35,439 bases of DNA from Gammaproteobacteria bacterium (GCA_024206335.1 JAAGZL010000590.1:1-35439); one strand, 5' to 3'. Numbered from the stretch's first letter, positions 1-8,194 are shown. The notes: generated from the sequence alone by a model not told the origin. Numbers and translations: made by a program.

Positions 1-72
1 AAGAAATCAAAGTTGACGGCACCCACTACTTCAGAGTAACAATACATAAACCCCGCGTCGCTTCGCTCCGAT

Positions 73-131
73 GGGTGGCAGCTTTCAGCGGTTTAGGTGG
101 CAGCATTCACATGGATTGGGTGGCAGGATTC
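73..131. repeat. Three short direct repeats, transposon-end-like
   Basis: A GGTGGCAG-centred unit occurs three times, at 73-86, 95-108 and 118-131, at 22-23 base spacing. The consensus is roughly RGGTGGCAGSWTTCA. Closely spaced multiple terminal repeats of this kind are typical of IS21-family ends, so this is probably the end of such an element. The recombinase remnant begins immediately to the right (139), so the element seems to have truncated that gene. No complete transposase gene is visible; positions 1-60 are open in one frame but I do not recognise the product. Confidence 0.5.
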
Positions 132-138
132 ACTGGAA

Positions 139-270
139 TACCCAAAAAGGACAAAGAACCTAAGGGCTGTTCAACTACTGCTTGGCCATACGAAGTTAGA
201 AAGTACAGTCAGATATCTAGGCGTTGAGGTTGATGATGCTCTAGAAATGGCTGAGAGGACTGAGGTTTGA
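139..270 (+). pseudogene. Tyrosine recombinase/integrase, C-terminal remnant
   Basis: The frame ending at the TGA of 268-270 encodes the C-terminal end of a phage-integrase-family tyrosine recombinase. It contains NLRAVQLLLGHTKLEST followed by VRYLG, which supplies the LGH histidine and the catalytic tyrosine typical of the family, then an acidic tail. Only about 43 codons remain. The catalytic core that should lie upstream is replaced by the GGTGGCAG repeats. The gene is therefore a broken relic, probably of the enzyme that mobilised this accessory region or of an integron/island relative. Confidence 0.75.
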
Positions 271-514
271 TAAATGCCAGGTTAGCGACCTATACTGGTC
301 GTTAACCGGCACATACCGGACTGTTAGAGTTATCTAATTGACTTTTATTGGTAGCATATTGAAAGTTGCACTTCGCAGTCCCAAAGAGACACTACAGTAC
401 GGCGTGGCTAATACCAGTATACGGCACATAAGACATAGGCTTAAACCATGCCTTAGCACTCAGTGTCATTCATTTATGCATTTCGCGTGAACTTTTAACG
501 CACTGACAACTTCG

Positions 515-556
515 ATCAATCAATGGGTATTAATTTAACCAATAATATTGATTGAT
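515..556. promoter_or_regulatory. 10-bp inverted repeat, possible operator or hairpin
   Basis: ATCAATCAAT at 515-524 is perfectly inverted at 547-556. The intervening AT-rich sequence is itself partly palindromic. It lies about 165 bases upstream of the radical SAM gene in the otherwise gene-free stretch 271-722, in which I see no other gene. A regulator binding site is the simplest reading, but no regulator gene is nearby. Confidence 0.3.
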
Positions 557-580
557 TGCACAATAGTTGAGTGCGTCTAA

Positions 581-597
581 GTATAGATATGCTATAC
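581..597. promoter_or_regulatory. Small palindrome upstream of radical SAM gene
   Basis: GTATAG, five bases, CTATAC form a perfect 6-bp inverted repeat 125 bases before the radical SAM start. TATGCT inside it could serve as a -10 element, so the palindrome may overlap a promoter. I see no convincing -35 at 17 bases. Confidence 0.25.
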
Positions 598-722
598 CTG
601 AGGTTTTAGAATATGATACTTTTCTAAGAGCGTTTGATGTAATTGCATTATTATTTACACTAAAAGCGTAAGAACTAACTGAATACTAATAATTAGCATC
701 GAATAGGGAATATTAAGAAATC

Positions 723-2333
723 ATGATGCAGTTCAAGAATAATTATCTAAGGCTACGACTGGTATTATTTATCATTAAAGGAAACATTGTTTCTCTCATC
801 ATAGGTAAGATTAATCTTAGAGAATTGTTATTCGGTGTACGGAAGCAAATAATAATTGCATCAAACTTCAATGGTGCTAAATACACCAAAGTTGGTAATA
901 AAATATTTATTGACCCATTTGCGCCATATTTCCCAAGCAGCCATTTTTTGCAGGCATTAAATAACAATTCTTGTGATAAGTTTCCACTAAAGCCGAATTA
1001 TGCGCAGATATCAATAACTAATCGTTGCCCATGTGAATGTTTTCACTGCCATGTAAAAAACACACATGAGCATGATGTTCCGAAGGGAATGATAATGCAG
1101 TGTATTGAAGACATTGCAAAACATGATTTCCCTTTGATCTTTTTTGTTGGCGGTGAACCTATATCCCGGTTTGTTGATTTGGTGGATTTCATTAAAACTG
1201 CTCAACACAATAATATTGATACGCGTATCTTTACGTCAGGGGTTGGGTTAACCCATGACAAACTAAAACAACTTCAAGATGCTGGGTTAAATGGTATATG
1301 CGTTAGTCTTGATCACCATACTGAGGCCAAACATAACCAACTCCGTGCTCATCCAAGGGCTTTTGAGTGGGCTTGCGCCGCAATTAGGATGGCAAGTGAG
1401 TATGGGTTTTATGTCTCCGTTGTATGTTGTGTGACTAACTCCTATGTGGCATCCAAGGAATTCACTAAAATAGTAGATTTGGCAGAGCAGTTGGGGGCGC
1501 ATTCGATACAGCTCAATGAAATACGACCAGTAGGGAGGGCACTTGATACAAATGATTCCTCCTTGTACTTGACTAGAAATGATAAAGAGTTATTGATCCA
1601 GTATTACCATAAGAATAATAGAACTGGACGCAAAATTGCGATTGTGATGCCTTGGTATAACGAGGAGCCAGACAAGTTTGGTTGTACGGCTACTTCAGGT
1701 CAGACCGCTTATATTGATTCAAATGGCAATGTTCAGCCATGCCAGCTTGTTAAAATGCGTATCGGCAATATCACAAAAAATAGATTTCGCGATATATGGA
1801 ATGATTTTCTTCCGCATTTCGCCCATCCCGTTCGCGATTGTTTAGTTTATCCAGTTAATAAGCTACTGATGGAGAATAATCAAGAGTATCTGGAAGGCGA
1901 TATTATGATGCGGAATTGGAATAATTTTTGCCAACAAGAGACAACTGAGATGTTCAAACTATTTAATGTTAAACCCACAAGCAAAGATCCAGAGAAAGTA
2001 TTAGAAAATAAATATGACTTAAATTTGAGAGTAGGCAGGGACTTTCAGCTACTTACTGAGCACTGGTTGCCAACTTGGCTTGATGTTCCTTATATCGCTT
2101 TAGGCCGAAAGCTATATTGTAAAAATGATTGCATGAAAATACCACGCCACGAATATCTTCATATAGCGCAGTTTCGAAGATATGGTTATTTTCTGGTTAT
2201 TGGTCATTATCTTTGGTACTTGATGATTAACTTCTTGCGCTTTCGAAATGTTGCAGATACATTCCGAAATATTCCATTTGAGCAGGAAGCCCAGTGTTTT
2301 GAAAAGGAAGGGAATGGCGACTTATTTCTTTAA
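723..2333 (+). CDS. Radical SAM protein with C-terminal HExxH domain
   Basis: 536 aa, with ATG at 723 or the adjacent ATG at 726. Residues 102-109 hold the CxxxCxxC cluster that binds the SAM-cleaving [4Fe-4S] cluster (C102, C106, C109). A GGEP motif follows about 35 residues later, as in the radical SAM core. Around residues 330-360, a GNVQPC...IGNI...FRDIW segment resembles the start of a SPASM/twitch extension. The last 85 residues are unusual: HEYLHIAQ at 476 followed by RRYGY and IPFEQEA, the pattern of an HExxH zinc site with a downstream Glu, as in small putative metallopeptidase domains. The enzyme probably modifies a peptide or small molecule. The nearest peptide candidate is the 43-aa gene 250 bases downstream. 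The gene is AT-rich compared with the operon that follows, so the two may have separate origins. The substrate is unknown. Confidence 0.85.
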   Translation: MMQFKNNYLRLRLVLFIIKGNIVSLIIGKINLRELLFGVRKQIIIASNFNGAKYTKVGNKIFIDPFAPYFPSSHFLQALNNNSCDKFPLKPNYAQISITNRCPCECFHCHVKNTHEHDVPKGMIMQCIEDIAKHDFPLIFFVGGEPISRFVDLVDFIKTAQHNNIDTRIFTSGVGLTHDKLKQLQDAGLNGICVSLDHHTEAKHNQLRAHPRAFEWACAAIRMASEYGFYVSVVCCVTNSYVASKEFTKIVDLAEQLGAHSIQLNEIRPVGRALDTNDSSLYLTRNDKELLIQYYHKNNRTGRKIAIVMPWYNEEPDKFGCTATSGQTAYIDSNGNVQPCQLVKMRIGNITKNRFRDIWNDFLPHFAHPVRDCLVYPVNKLLMENNQEYLEGDIMMRNWNNFCQQETTEMFKLFNVKPTSKDPEKVLENKYDLNLRVGRDFQLLTEHWLPTWLDVPYIALGRKLYCKNDCMKIPRHEYLHIAQFRRYGYFLVIGHYLWYLMINFLRFRNVADTFRNIPFEQEAQCFEKEGNGDLFL

Positions 2334-2584
2334 TGTGCAATCTGAATAATTCAGACGCTCTAGTGCTGTTAATGTTTATTAGAAGTGCATTTTGCATCTC
2401 CGGCTTAATGCATGTGATAACGATACGATATGCTAACCGATGCGGAGCGATAAGGGGGCAGCACCCTTGACTGTTAGATGGTGTCGGCTTGCGGTAAGAA
2501 TGGGGCATTTTTGCCTATGTGCACTTGAAATCAGCCACCATATGGGTGTGACTTGCGGTTTTATAAGAAAAAAGGGAGCGTGGT

Positions 2585-2716
2585 ATGGCGATTACGGATA
2601 TTCAGGATTATGTCAAACGCAATAATTCAGGGCTTTTGGGTGGCCAGATAGTTGGCGGTGATGCAACGACTGAAGGCAAACTCCTATCCCCTGATCCTTT
2701 TGGATCGGCCCGATAG
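2585..2716 (+). CDS. 43-aa peptide heading the lipid operon
   Basis: A 43-codon ORF starting MAITDIQDYVKR and ending DPFGSAR. It has a good Shine-Dalgarno (AAGGGAG, about 2572-2578) and its TAG stop overlaps the GTG of the next gene (2716), so the two are translationally coupled. The peptide is hydrophilic, has no Cys, and carries a GLLGG stretch in the middle. A colinear but decayed copy lies at 11853, which argues that this is a real gene family. I do not recognise it. It could be a leader peptide, a small regulatory partner of the lipid enzymes, or a substrate of the upstream radical SAM protein. Confidence 0.55.
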   Translation: MAITDIQDYVKRNNSGLLGGQIVGGDATTEGKLLSPDPFGSAR

Positions 2717-3381
2717 TGGGTCGGACAACCATGCCCGATGATATGAACAGGCAGATTCTGGGAGTCTACGATTCCGCATGCCTGCTTTCCCTTATGGGTG
2801 TCCTGTCAGCCACTGCTGCCATGATCCTGAGCGCCCAGGGCGCGCTCGAACTGGCTCTGGTCGGTTTGATGCTCGCCGGTCTGGCCGACCTGTTCGATGG
2901 TGTCCTTGCGCGTCGGCTTCATCGCAGCAGATTTGAGAAGGAATTCGGGGTCCAACTGGATACCACGGTGGACGCCGTCGCCTTCGTCGCCACACCGGTG
3001 GTTGTAGCGCTGAATGCAGGCCCAGGCTCATGGATCCTGATGGGTGGTGTCTCTTTCTTTGTGATTGCGGGAGTGATTCGGCTCGCTCATTTCAATACTT
3101 TGAGCATTCGGGGCACAGATCAACCGACCCATCACCGTGGTCTGCCGGTTACCTACACGGCGCTGATTTTCCCGCTGTTGTTTGTGCTGCAGAGCTGGAT
3201 GTCCGCCGAGGGATTTCACCTGCTCCTCGGTCTGTCATTTACACTCATTGGCCTGCTGTTTGTCGTTAATGTCCCGGTACGCAAACCTCGCGGTGCCTTT
3301 TACGTGGTACTGCCGCTGATGGCCGCCGGCTTGATCGCCTACTGGGTCTACCAGTTTCTGCAATCGCCCGGCACAATTTGA
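2716..3381 (+). CDS. CDP-alcohol phosphatidyltransferase
   Basis: 221 aa from the coupled GTG at 2716; ATG codons at 2731 and 2743 are alternatives. It carries the CDP-alcohol phosphotransferase signature: a D..DG..AR block (DLFDGVLAR) followed by G...D...D (GVQLDTTVD), which binds two metal ions and the CDP-lipid. Several hydrophobic segments follow, as expected for a six-helix membrane enzyme. The HHRGLPVTYTALIFPL segment resembles phosphatidylserine-synthase-type members. These enzymes swap the CMP of a CDP-lipid for an alcohol head group. The CDP-lipid is probably made by the CarS-like protein two genes on. Head group and backbone are not predictable from sequence. Confidence 0.85.
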   Translation: MGRTTMPDDMNRQILGVYDSACLLSLMGVLSATAAMILSAQGALELALVGLMLAGLADLFDGVLARRLHRSRFEKEFGVQLDTTVDAVAFVATPVVVALNAGPGSWILMGGVSFFVIAGVIRLAHFNTLSIRGTDQPTHHRGLPVTYTALIFPLLFVLQSWMSAEGFHLLLGLSFTLIGLLFVVNVPVRKPRGAFYVVLPLMAAGLIAYWVYQFLQSPGTI

Positions 3382-3390
3382 GGACGCATC

Positions 3391-3489
3391 ATGCAGCCGC
3401 CTAGCCCCTCAGACTTTCGCAGCCTTCGTCCTCAAAGTGGCAGGGCAGTGCGGCCGTTCCAGCCGTTGGAGCAGGAGCGGAGCACATGA
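3391..3489 (+). CDS. 32-aa Pro/Arg-rich ORF between lipid genes
   Basis: An ATG nine bases after the stop of the CDP-alcohol transferase, preceded by TGAGGA at suitable spacing, opens a 32-codon frame (MQPPSPSDFRSLR...EQERST). Its TGA overlaps the ATG of the CarS-like gene as ATGA. The perfect fit into the 104-base gap and the coupling on both sides suggest that ribosomes do translate it. It may be a small membrane-surface protein or just a coupling device for the downstream start. No homology recognised. Confidence 0.35.
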   Translation: MQPPSPSDFRSLRPQSGRAVRPFQPLEQERST

Positions 3490-4070
3490 ACCAGGAAGCG
3501 ATCATCAAAGCCGCCTTCCTGCTGCTTGCTATGACGGCAGCTGGAGCTGTGCATGTGATCTGGTTACGCAGTGCCCTGTCACGACGCTTCAGTTGGCCGA
3601 TTGATGGCGGTCTGATGTTGCGTGGCCGCCGCTTGTTCGGAGACAACAAACGGGTGTGCGGATTCATGGTATTGCCTCCAACAGCTGCGCTGAGCTTCAC
3701 GATCTTGGGTGGGAGTCGCGACATGCTGCTGGGCGACCTAGCCTTGGACCTGTGGGCCTTGACGGCCTGGCAATTTGCCGGTCTCGGGCTAGCTTGCGGG
3801 TTGGCTTTCATGCTGGCCGAGCTACCGAACTCGTTGCTCAAACGTCAGCTCGGCATCGCTCCCGGAGAGGCCCCGACCCAGCCCAGGCTACGGCCGCTGA
3901 TCCTTTTGCTCGACCGCTATGACTCGGTGCTGGGGGTATTGATCGTCCTGAGCCTGCTGGTCCCGGTCCCCATTGCCACCTGGTTCTGGGTCCTGGTCGT
4001 CGGGCCGCTCGTACATGCGGTGTTCAGCATCACGATGCATGGTCTGGGCATCAAGGAGCGGGCTCTTTGA
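3486..4070 (+). CDS. CDP-archaeol synthase-like CTP transferase (CarS/DUF46)
   Basis: 194 aa with four or five hydrophobic segments. The PIDGG...RGRRLFGDNKRVCGF stretch (about residues 38-60) matches the G..LFGdNKTwrG signature of CDP-archaeol synthase and distantly CdsA. A second conserved-looking stretch, AELPNSLLKRQLGI (about 115-128), matches the E..nSflKRrlgi signature of the same family. The family transfers CMP from CTP to a lipid phosphate, giving the CDP-lipid used by CDP-alcohol transferases such as the gene upstream. In bacteria the family is sporadic and the substrate need not be an isoprenoid ether lipid. The start is fixed by GGAG upstream and the ATGA overlap with the 32-aa ORF. 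The stop overlaps the TTG start of the next gene. Confidence 0.8.
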   Translation: MNQEAIIKAAFLLLAMTAAGAVHVIWLRSALSRRFSWPIDGGLMLRGRRLFGDNKRVCGFMVLPPTAALSFTILGGSRDMLLGDLALDLWALTAWQFAGLGLACGLAFMLAELPNSLLKRQLGIAPGEAPTQPRLRPLILLLDRYDSVLGVLIVLSLLVPVPIATWFWVLVVGPLVHAVFSITMHGLGIKERAL

Positions 4071-6643
4071 GCACCTCACCTTTAATTTCCCTGACTCAGG
4101 CGACGGCAAGCAATCGCTACGGGGGCAAGGCCGCCAATCTGGCGCGCCTGCTGAATGCCGGCGTGAACAGCGCATCCGGTCTTGTGCTGGGCGTGGAGGT
4201 ACTGCAGGAGCAGCTGACCCGGCTGCAAATGGCCAACCCAGTGGAGTCGATATTCGAGACCCTTTCCAAGGCCGAGGAGCCGTGTGTCCAGGCAGCGCGG
4301 ATTCAGCAGACTCTGCTGGAAAGCCAACTCAGTCCGGGGCTTATGGTCGCCTTAAAGGCTGTGCTGGGGGATGGGGTCATTTACGCGGTGCGCAGTTCTG
4401 CTCTTGGCGAAGACGGGACGGAGTCCTCCTTTGCAGGTCAGTTCGACAGCGTTCTGGATTGTCACTCAACTGACGCAGTGGCACGGGCAGTGTGCCGGGT
4501 CTGGGCCTCTCTGTTCGGAGAGCGGGCGGTGCGGTATGCGCTCCACCGTCGATGCTGGCCTCAAGGGATGGCGGTAGTGATCCAGCAGCAGGTCGATGCG
4601 GTAGTGTCTGGAGTGATGTTCACCCGAGATCCGCGCAACTCAACGAGTAACGAGTTATTGGTGGAGTATTGCGCCGGCCTTGGCGAGCAGTTGGTTTCCG
4701 GTTGGGTGTCGCCGGGTCGAGTGCGTATCGACCGTGACCAGAGCTCGCTGGTGGTGGAAGTTACTCCCGATACGCCTGTGGCCATCGACCTGGCCAAGCC
4801 AGAGATACGGACTGCATTGTGGGAAACAGCACTGACCCTGGAAGAGCTATTCGAAGGGCCTCAGGACGTGGAGTGGAGCCTTGATAGCGCAGGACATCTC
4901 CATGTGCTGCAGACCCGGCCGATTACCGCGATGTCTGAATCAGGACCGGGTGTGGTCTGGACGAATGCCAATATTGCCGAGAATTTCCCCGAACCGATCT
5001 GCCCCCTGCTACGCAGTTTTGTCGGACTTGGCTATGCGGCCTATTTCAGGGGGCTTGGACAGGCGTTCGGCATCTCGAAACAGCGCCTGATCGCGATGGA
5101 GCACGCGCTGGACAACTTGGTGGGCTGTCATGGTGGACGTCTCTACTACAACCTCAGCAACATCCATACCGTGCTGCATCTGGCACCGGGTGGGCCATGG
5201 CTGGCCCGGTTCTTTAATCAGTTCACCGGCGCCAGTGAGTTTCCCGTTCCTAAGCGGATTCGTCAAAGTCGACCGCGGCAAGTTATGGAGATCTTTTTGG
5301 TGGCGTTTCGGGTGGTATGGCGCTACCTCTATGTTCAGCAGGGGCTCAAGGCGTTCGAGCAGCGTGTGGATGACTATGCCGCCGCCAGCGAGCCGGGCCA
5401 ATTAGCAAACAAGAGCCCGGAGCAACTGGTAGGTCTGTTGCGGGGTTTCCTGGCGATTCGCCTGCAACACTGGACCGGTGCTGCCCTGGCGGATACGGCC
5501 GCTATGGTTTGCTATGGCGTCCTCAACGCCTTGTTACGCGGACAGTCGGGGGTAAACGCCAACAATCTGCTGAAGGGCCTGCCCGGCTTAGCTAGTGCTG
5601 CGCCGGTGGAGCGACTTTGGGATCTGTCTCGTGAGCTACGCGGGGATCCAGATCTTCTGGACCTGTTCTTGAACACTCCAGCAGAGTCTATTCTCGCCCG
5701 TTTAAATGGTGGAGAGTTCCCGGCCTTATATCGAGCACTGAAGCGCTATTTCAACACTTGGGGATTTCGATCCTCCGGTGAACTGATGTTGTCCCGACCC
5801 ACACCCCGCGAGGACCCGTTGCCGGTTATCCGACTGCTGCAGAGCTACGCGGCATTTAACGGGAAGGGGCCGGCCGAAACCAGCCGCGCGCAGGCAGAGG
5901 CGCGCGAAAACGCGACCTGTGAGGCACGCAGGCGGCTCGGGCTCCTGCGTAGGGCAGTCTTTCAGCTAGTTCTGCGGGCGACCCAAGGGGCAATCCGCTT
6001 GCGGGAACGGGCGCGGATGAAACAGGCACTGCTCTATACCCGACTACGGCACGTGGCCTTGGCTCTGGGTGAAGTTCTGGTTGTGAGGGGGGTGCTGAGC
6101 CAGCCAGAAGACCTGCTGTATCTGGACATGGACGAGGCGATTGCACTGGGCGAAGGGACGGACCTCCGAGCCACTGATGCCCAGCAACGTGTGACGGATC
6201 GACGAGCCGAGTTGTCGGCTTATATGACGCTGAGTCTGCCTGACAGTTTTGTCCTTCCCGAGGGTGAGAGTTGGCACGCGGGGCTTGCTGTGATGTCTGA
6301 TGGCATAATCGATGTTACCGATGTACTGACCGGCGACGGCGCATGTGGTGGTCATGTGCGCGGCCCAGCTGCAGTTGTCATGGATGTAACCGAGATCGAC
6401 CGAATACAACCAGACCAGATCCTGGTGACTCGGCAGACCGACCCCGGTTGGGCGGCGGTATTTTTCATGGTCAAGGGGTTGGTGATCGAGCGGGGCGGCC
6501 TGCTCTCGCATGGGGCTATCATCGCCCGTGAATATGGCATTCCGGCCGTGGTCGGCGTGCGCGATGCCACCGTGCTAATCGGTGATGGACAGCACATTTT
6601 TGTCGACGGTGATCAGGGAAGAGTTGGCCATGTTCGCGACTGA
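4067..6643 (+). CDS. PEP-synthase-like dikinase with rifampin-phosphotransferase layout
   Basis: 858 aa. TTG at 4067 is the likely start, with AAGGAG eight bases upstream, overlapping the previous stop. The N-terminal third is the ATP-grasp PEP-synthase/PPDK nucleotide-binding domain (AVRSSALGEDG near residue 110, FTRDPR near 187, QDVEWS and LQTRPI near 270-285). A long helical middle section follows. The swivelling phosphohistidine domain is at the very C-terminus, with H815 in GGLLSHGAIIAREYGIPAVVG. The PEP-binding TIM barrel of true PEP synthase is absent. This order (ATP domain, substrate domain, His domain) and length are those of rifampin phosphotransferase, a dikinase that makes AMP, Pi and a phosphorylated hydroxyl compound. 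In this operon it more likely phosphorylates a lipid or polyol intermediate than an antibiotic; that is inference. Confidence 0.85.
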   Translation: MSTSPLISLTQATASNRYGGKAANLARLLNAGVNSASGLVLGVEVLQEQLTRLQMANPVESIFETLSKAEEPCVQAARIQQTLLESQLSPGLMVALKAVLGDGVIYAVRSSALGEDGTESSFAGQFDSVLDCHSTDAVARAVCRVWASLFGERAVRYALHRRCWPQGMAVVIQQQVDAVVSGVMFTRDPRNSTSNELLVEYCAGLGEQLVSGWVSPGRVRIDRDQSSLVVEVTPDTPVAIDLAKPEIRTALWETALTLEELFEGPQDVEWSLDSAGHLHVLQTRPITAMSESGPGVVWTNANIAENFPEPICPLLRSFVGLGYAAYFRGLGQAFGISKQRLIAMEHALDNLVGCHGGRLYYNLSNIHTVLHLAPGGPWLARFFNQFTGASEFPVPKRIRQSRPRQVMEIFLVAFRVVWRYLYVQQGLKAFEQRVDDYAAASEPGQLANKSPEQLVGLLRGFLAIRLQHWTGAALADTAAMVCYGVLNALLRGQSGVNANNLLKGLPGLASAAPVERLWDLSRELRGDPDLLDLFLNTPAESILARLNGGEFPALYRALKRYFNTWGFRSSGELMLSRPTPREDPLPVIRLLQSYAAFNGKGPAETSRAQAEARENATCEARRRLGLLRRAVFQLVLRATQGAIRLRERARMKQALLYTRLRHVALALGEVLVVRGVLSQPEDLLYLDMDEAIALGEGTDLRATDAQQRVTDRRAELSAYMTLSLPDSFVLPEGESWHAGLAVMSDGIIDVTDVLTGDGACGGHVRGPAAVVMDVTEIDRIQPDQILVTRQTDPGWAAVFFMVKGLVIERGGLLSHGAIIAREYGIPAVVGVRDATVLIGDGQHIFVDGDQGRVGHVRD

Positions 6644-7229
6644 AACAGTCAGTTATTTGAGTGAACGAATCCTGACGATACGCGTTGGGCTGATTTGGTT
6701 GATGGTGCTGGTCTGCTTGTTGTTGACCGCCGCCCAACTCCCCTGGCTGGCCGTGGCTTCGGCCATGTTCATTCTGGCCTTCCGCCTGTGGGACGACCTA
6801 GCCGACCTCACGTACGACCGTCAGCATCATCCGCTACGCTGCCTGGTGCGCTCAGTGAACCTCAAGTCCTTCCATGTCGCTCAATGGACTCTGCTTGCCG
6901 GTCTTGCAGGCATGGTGCAATTCATCGCAGGGGGAACGCGTGCTCTGATTTTTCTCGGGTTGGTGATGGCCTTTTTTGCGATCTACAGTGCAACTACGGA
7001 GCGGCTGAGCCTGAGATCTTTGCGAGTGATCCTGGTCGTGGCGAAATATCCTGCCTTCATTCTGCTGCTGTCACTGCGTCCCGGTGATTCCTTTGTCTTG
7101 ATCGTTGCACTGGCTGCTTACCTGTTGCCGCTGCTTGACGAGGTCCGCAGCTCAGGCCCTAGAATTCTCATTCCGGCAGTGGGATTCGTCGGGCTTTCTA
7201 TTCTTGTCTGGCTAGTTCTAAACCCCTGA
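6630..7229 (+). CDS. Short UbiA-like prenyltransferase-type membrane protein
   Basis: 199 aa from the ATG at 6630, which has GGGAAGAG upstream and overlaps the dikinase gene by 14 bases; an upstream in-frame ATG at 6582 would overlap further. Hydrophobic throughout, with about six membrane segments. RLWDDLADLTYDRQHHPLRCL resembles the NDxxDxxxD...P.RPL Mg-binding motif of UbiA-family prenyltransferases. A second Asp-rich loop (LLPLLDEVRSSGPR) near the C-terminus is weaker than the family's second motif. Family members have nine helices and about 290 residues, so this one is short by roughly a third. It may transfer a prenyl or alkyl diphosphate to the operon's lipid, or be a non-catalytic derivative. 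Confidence 0.6.
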   Translation: MFATETVSYLSERILTIRVGLIWLMVLVCLLLTAAQLPWLAVASAMFILAFRLWDDLADLTYDRQHHPLRCLVRSVNLKSFHVAQWTLLAGLAGMVQFIAGGTRALIFLGLVMAFFAIYSATTERLSLRSLRVILVVAKYPAFILLLSLRPGDSFVLIVALAAYLLPLLDEVRSSGPRILIPAVGFVGLSILVWLVLNP

Positions 7230-7237
7230 GGTGATCT

Positions 7238-8194
7238 ATGGATAATGTTCGGCAACCTCCACCGCAAACCCAGTTTGAAACCCCTTGTTGCCCGCTGTGT
7301 GGTGGTAGCAGCGGTACGCCGTTCATCCAGGCCGAAGATGATCTGGGTGGACGCCCCGGCCACTTCCATTTCATGCGCTGCGCCGACTGCAATCTCGTCT
7401 ATCAGTCACCGCGCCTTCGCTTCGAACACATCGGCGCCTACTACGACGATGAGTACATCGCCCACCGCAAGAAAATTGACTGGGGTGTGCTGACACCGCT
7501 CTACAACTGGGCCATGGGCAAGCATGATCGGGACAAGCTGGCGCTGGTGCAGCGTTTTCAGCCACTCAATGCCGACAGCCGGGTTCTGGACGTTGGTTGT
7601 GGGGCTGGTACGTTCCTCGCACAACTCGTGAAAAAAACGGGTGCATCGGCCCACGGAGTGGATTTCAAGGATCTCTCCGCCTTGCCTTGGATGGAGATTA
7701 TGGACTTCCACCACGGTGTCCTGAGTGATCAGGATTTTGGTGAGCAGCGTTTCGATCTGATCACCCTCTGGCACTTCCTAGAGCACGACTACACGCCGCT
7801 GGAGACCCTGGCCCAGGTGCGTGATCTGCTTGCAGAGAACGGTCGTTTGGTGATTGAGGTGCCACGCCTGAACAGTGCCAGCTTCCGCCTGTTCAAGGAA
7901 CGCTGGCCGGGTCTCCAAGCACCGCAGCACACGATGTTGTTCGATGCTGACACGCTACCGCATATGTTGGAGCGTGCTGGCCTGCGTGTCTGCGAGCATC
8001 TGCCCTACGGCGCGTTTCCAGCCTACTTCTATTTGTTCTGTGGTGTTGCCTTCAAAGTGTTGAGGGGCCGAGGGCTAGATCTTTCGCGTGCGATATATCC
8101 CTATTTTGCCGGTCAGCTGTTACTTTTGCCGCTGCTACTGTTCGAGCGCCGCTTGAATCTGGCGATGCAGACCGTGGTCTGTGAGCCAGCATGA
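7238..8194 (+). CDS. Zinc-ribbon SAM-dependent methyltransferase
   Basis: 318 aa, start ATG at 7238 with AGGTGAT upstream. The N-terminal 60 residues hold two Cys pairs (CPLCGG and CADC) that form a zinc ribbon. Next comes a class I methyltransferase core: motif I VLDVGCGAGTF (about residue 118), an acidic loop GVDF, and ITLWHFLEH as the motif IV region. The C-terminus has a hydrophobic stretch (PAYFYLFCGVAFKVL, then LLLLPLLLF) suggesting membrane association. Zn-ribbon methyltransferases of this class act on sugars, quinone-like rings and secondary metabolites. Here the substrate is probably the lipid or its head group. The stop overlaps the next ATG (ATGA). Confidence 0.85.
   Translation: MDNVRQPPPQTQFETPCCPLCGGSSGTPFIQAEDDLGGRPGHFHFMRCADCNLVYQSPRLRFEHIGAYYDDEYIAHRKKIDWGVLTPLYNWAMGKHDRDKLALVQRFQPLNADSRVLDVGCGAGTFLAQLVKKTGASAHGVDFKDLSALPWMEIMDFHHGVLSDQDFGEQRFDLITLWHFLEHDYTPLETLAQVRDLLAENGRLVIEVPRLNSASFRLFKERWPGLQAPQHTMLFDADTLPHMLERAGLRVCEHLPYGAFPAYFYLFCGVAFKVLRGRGLDLSRAIYPYFAGQLLLLPLLLFERRLNLAMQTVVCEPA

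Noticed and set aside
4067-6643. Annotation as phosphoenolpyruvate synthase (ppsA)
   Set aside because: The His domain is at the C-terminus rather than in the middle, and the PEP-binding barrel is absent.
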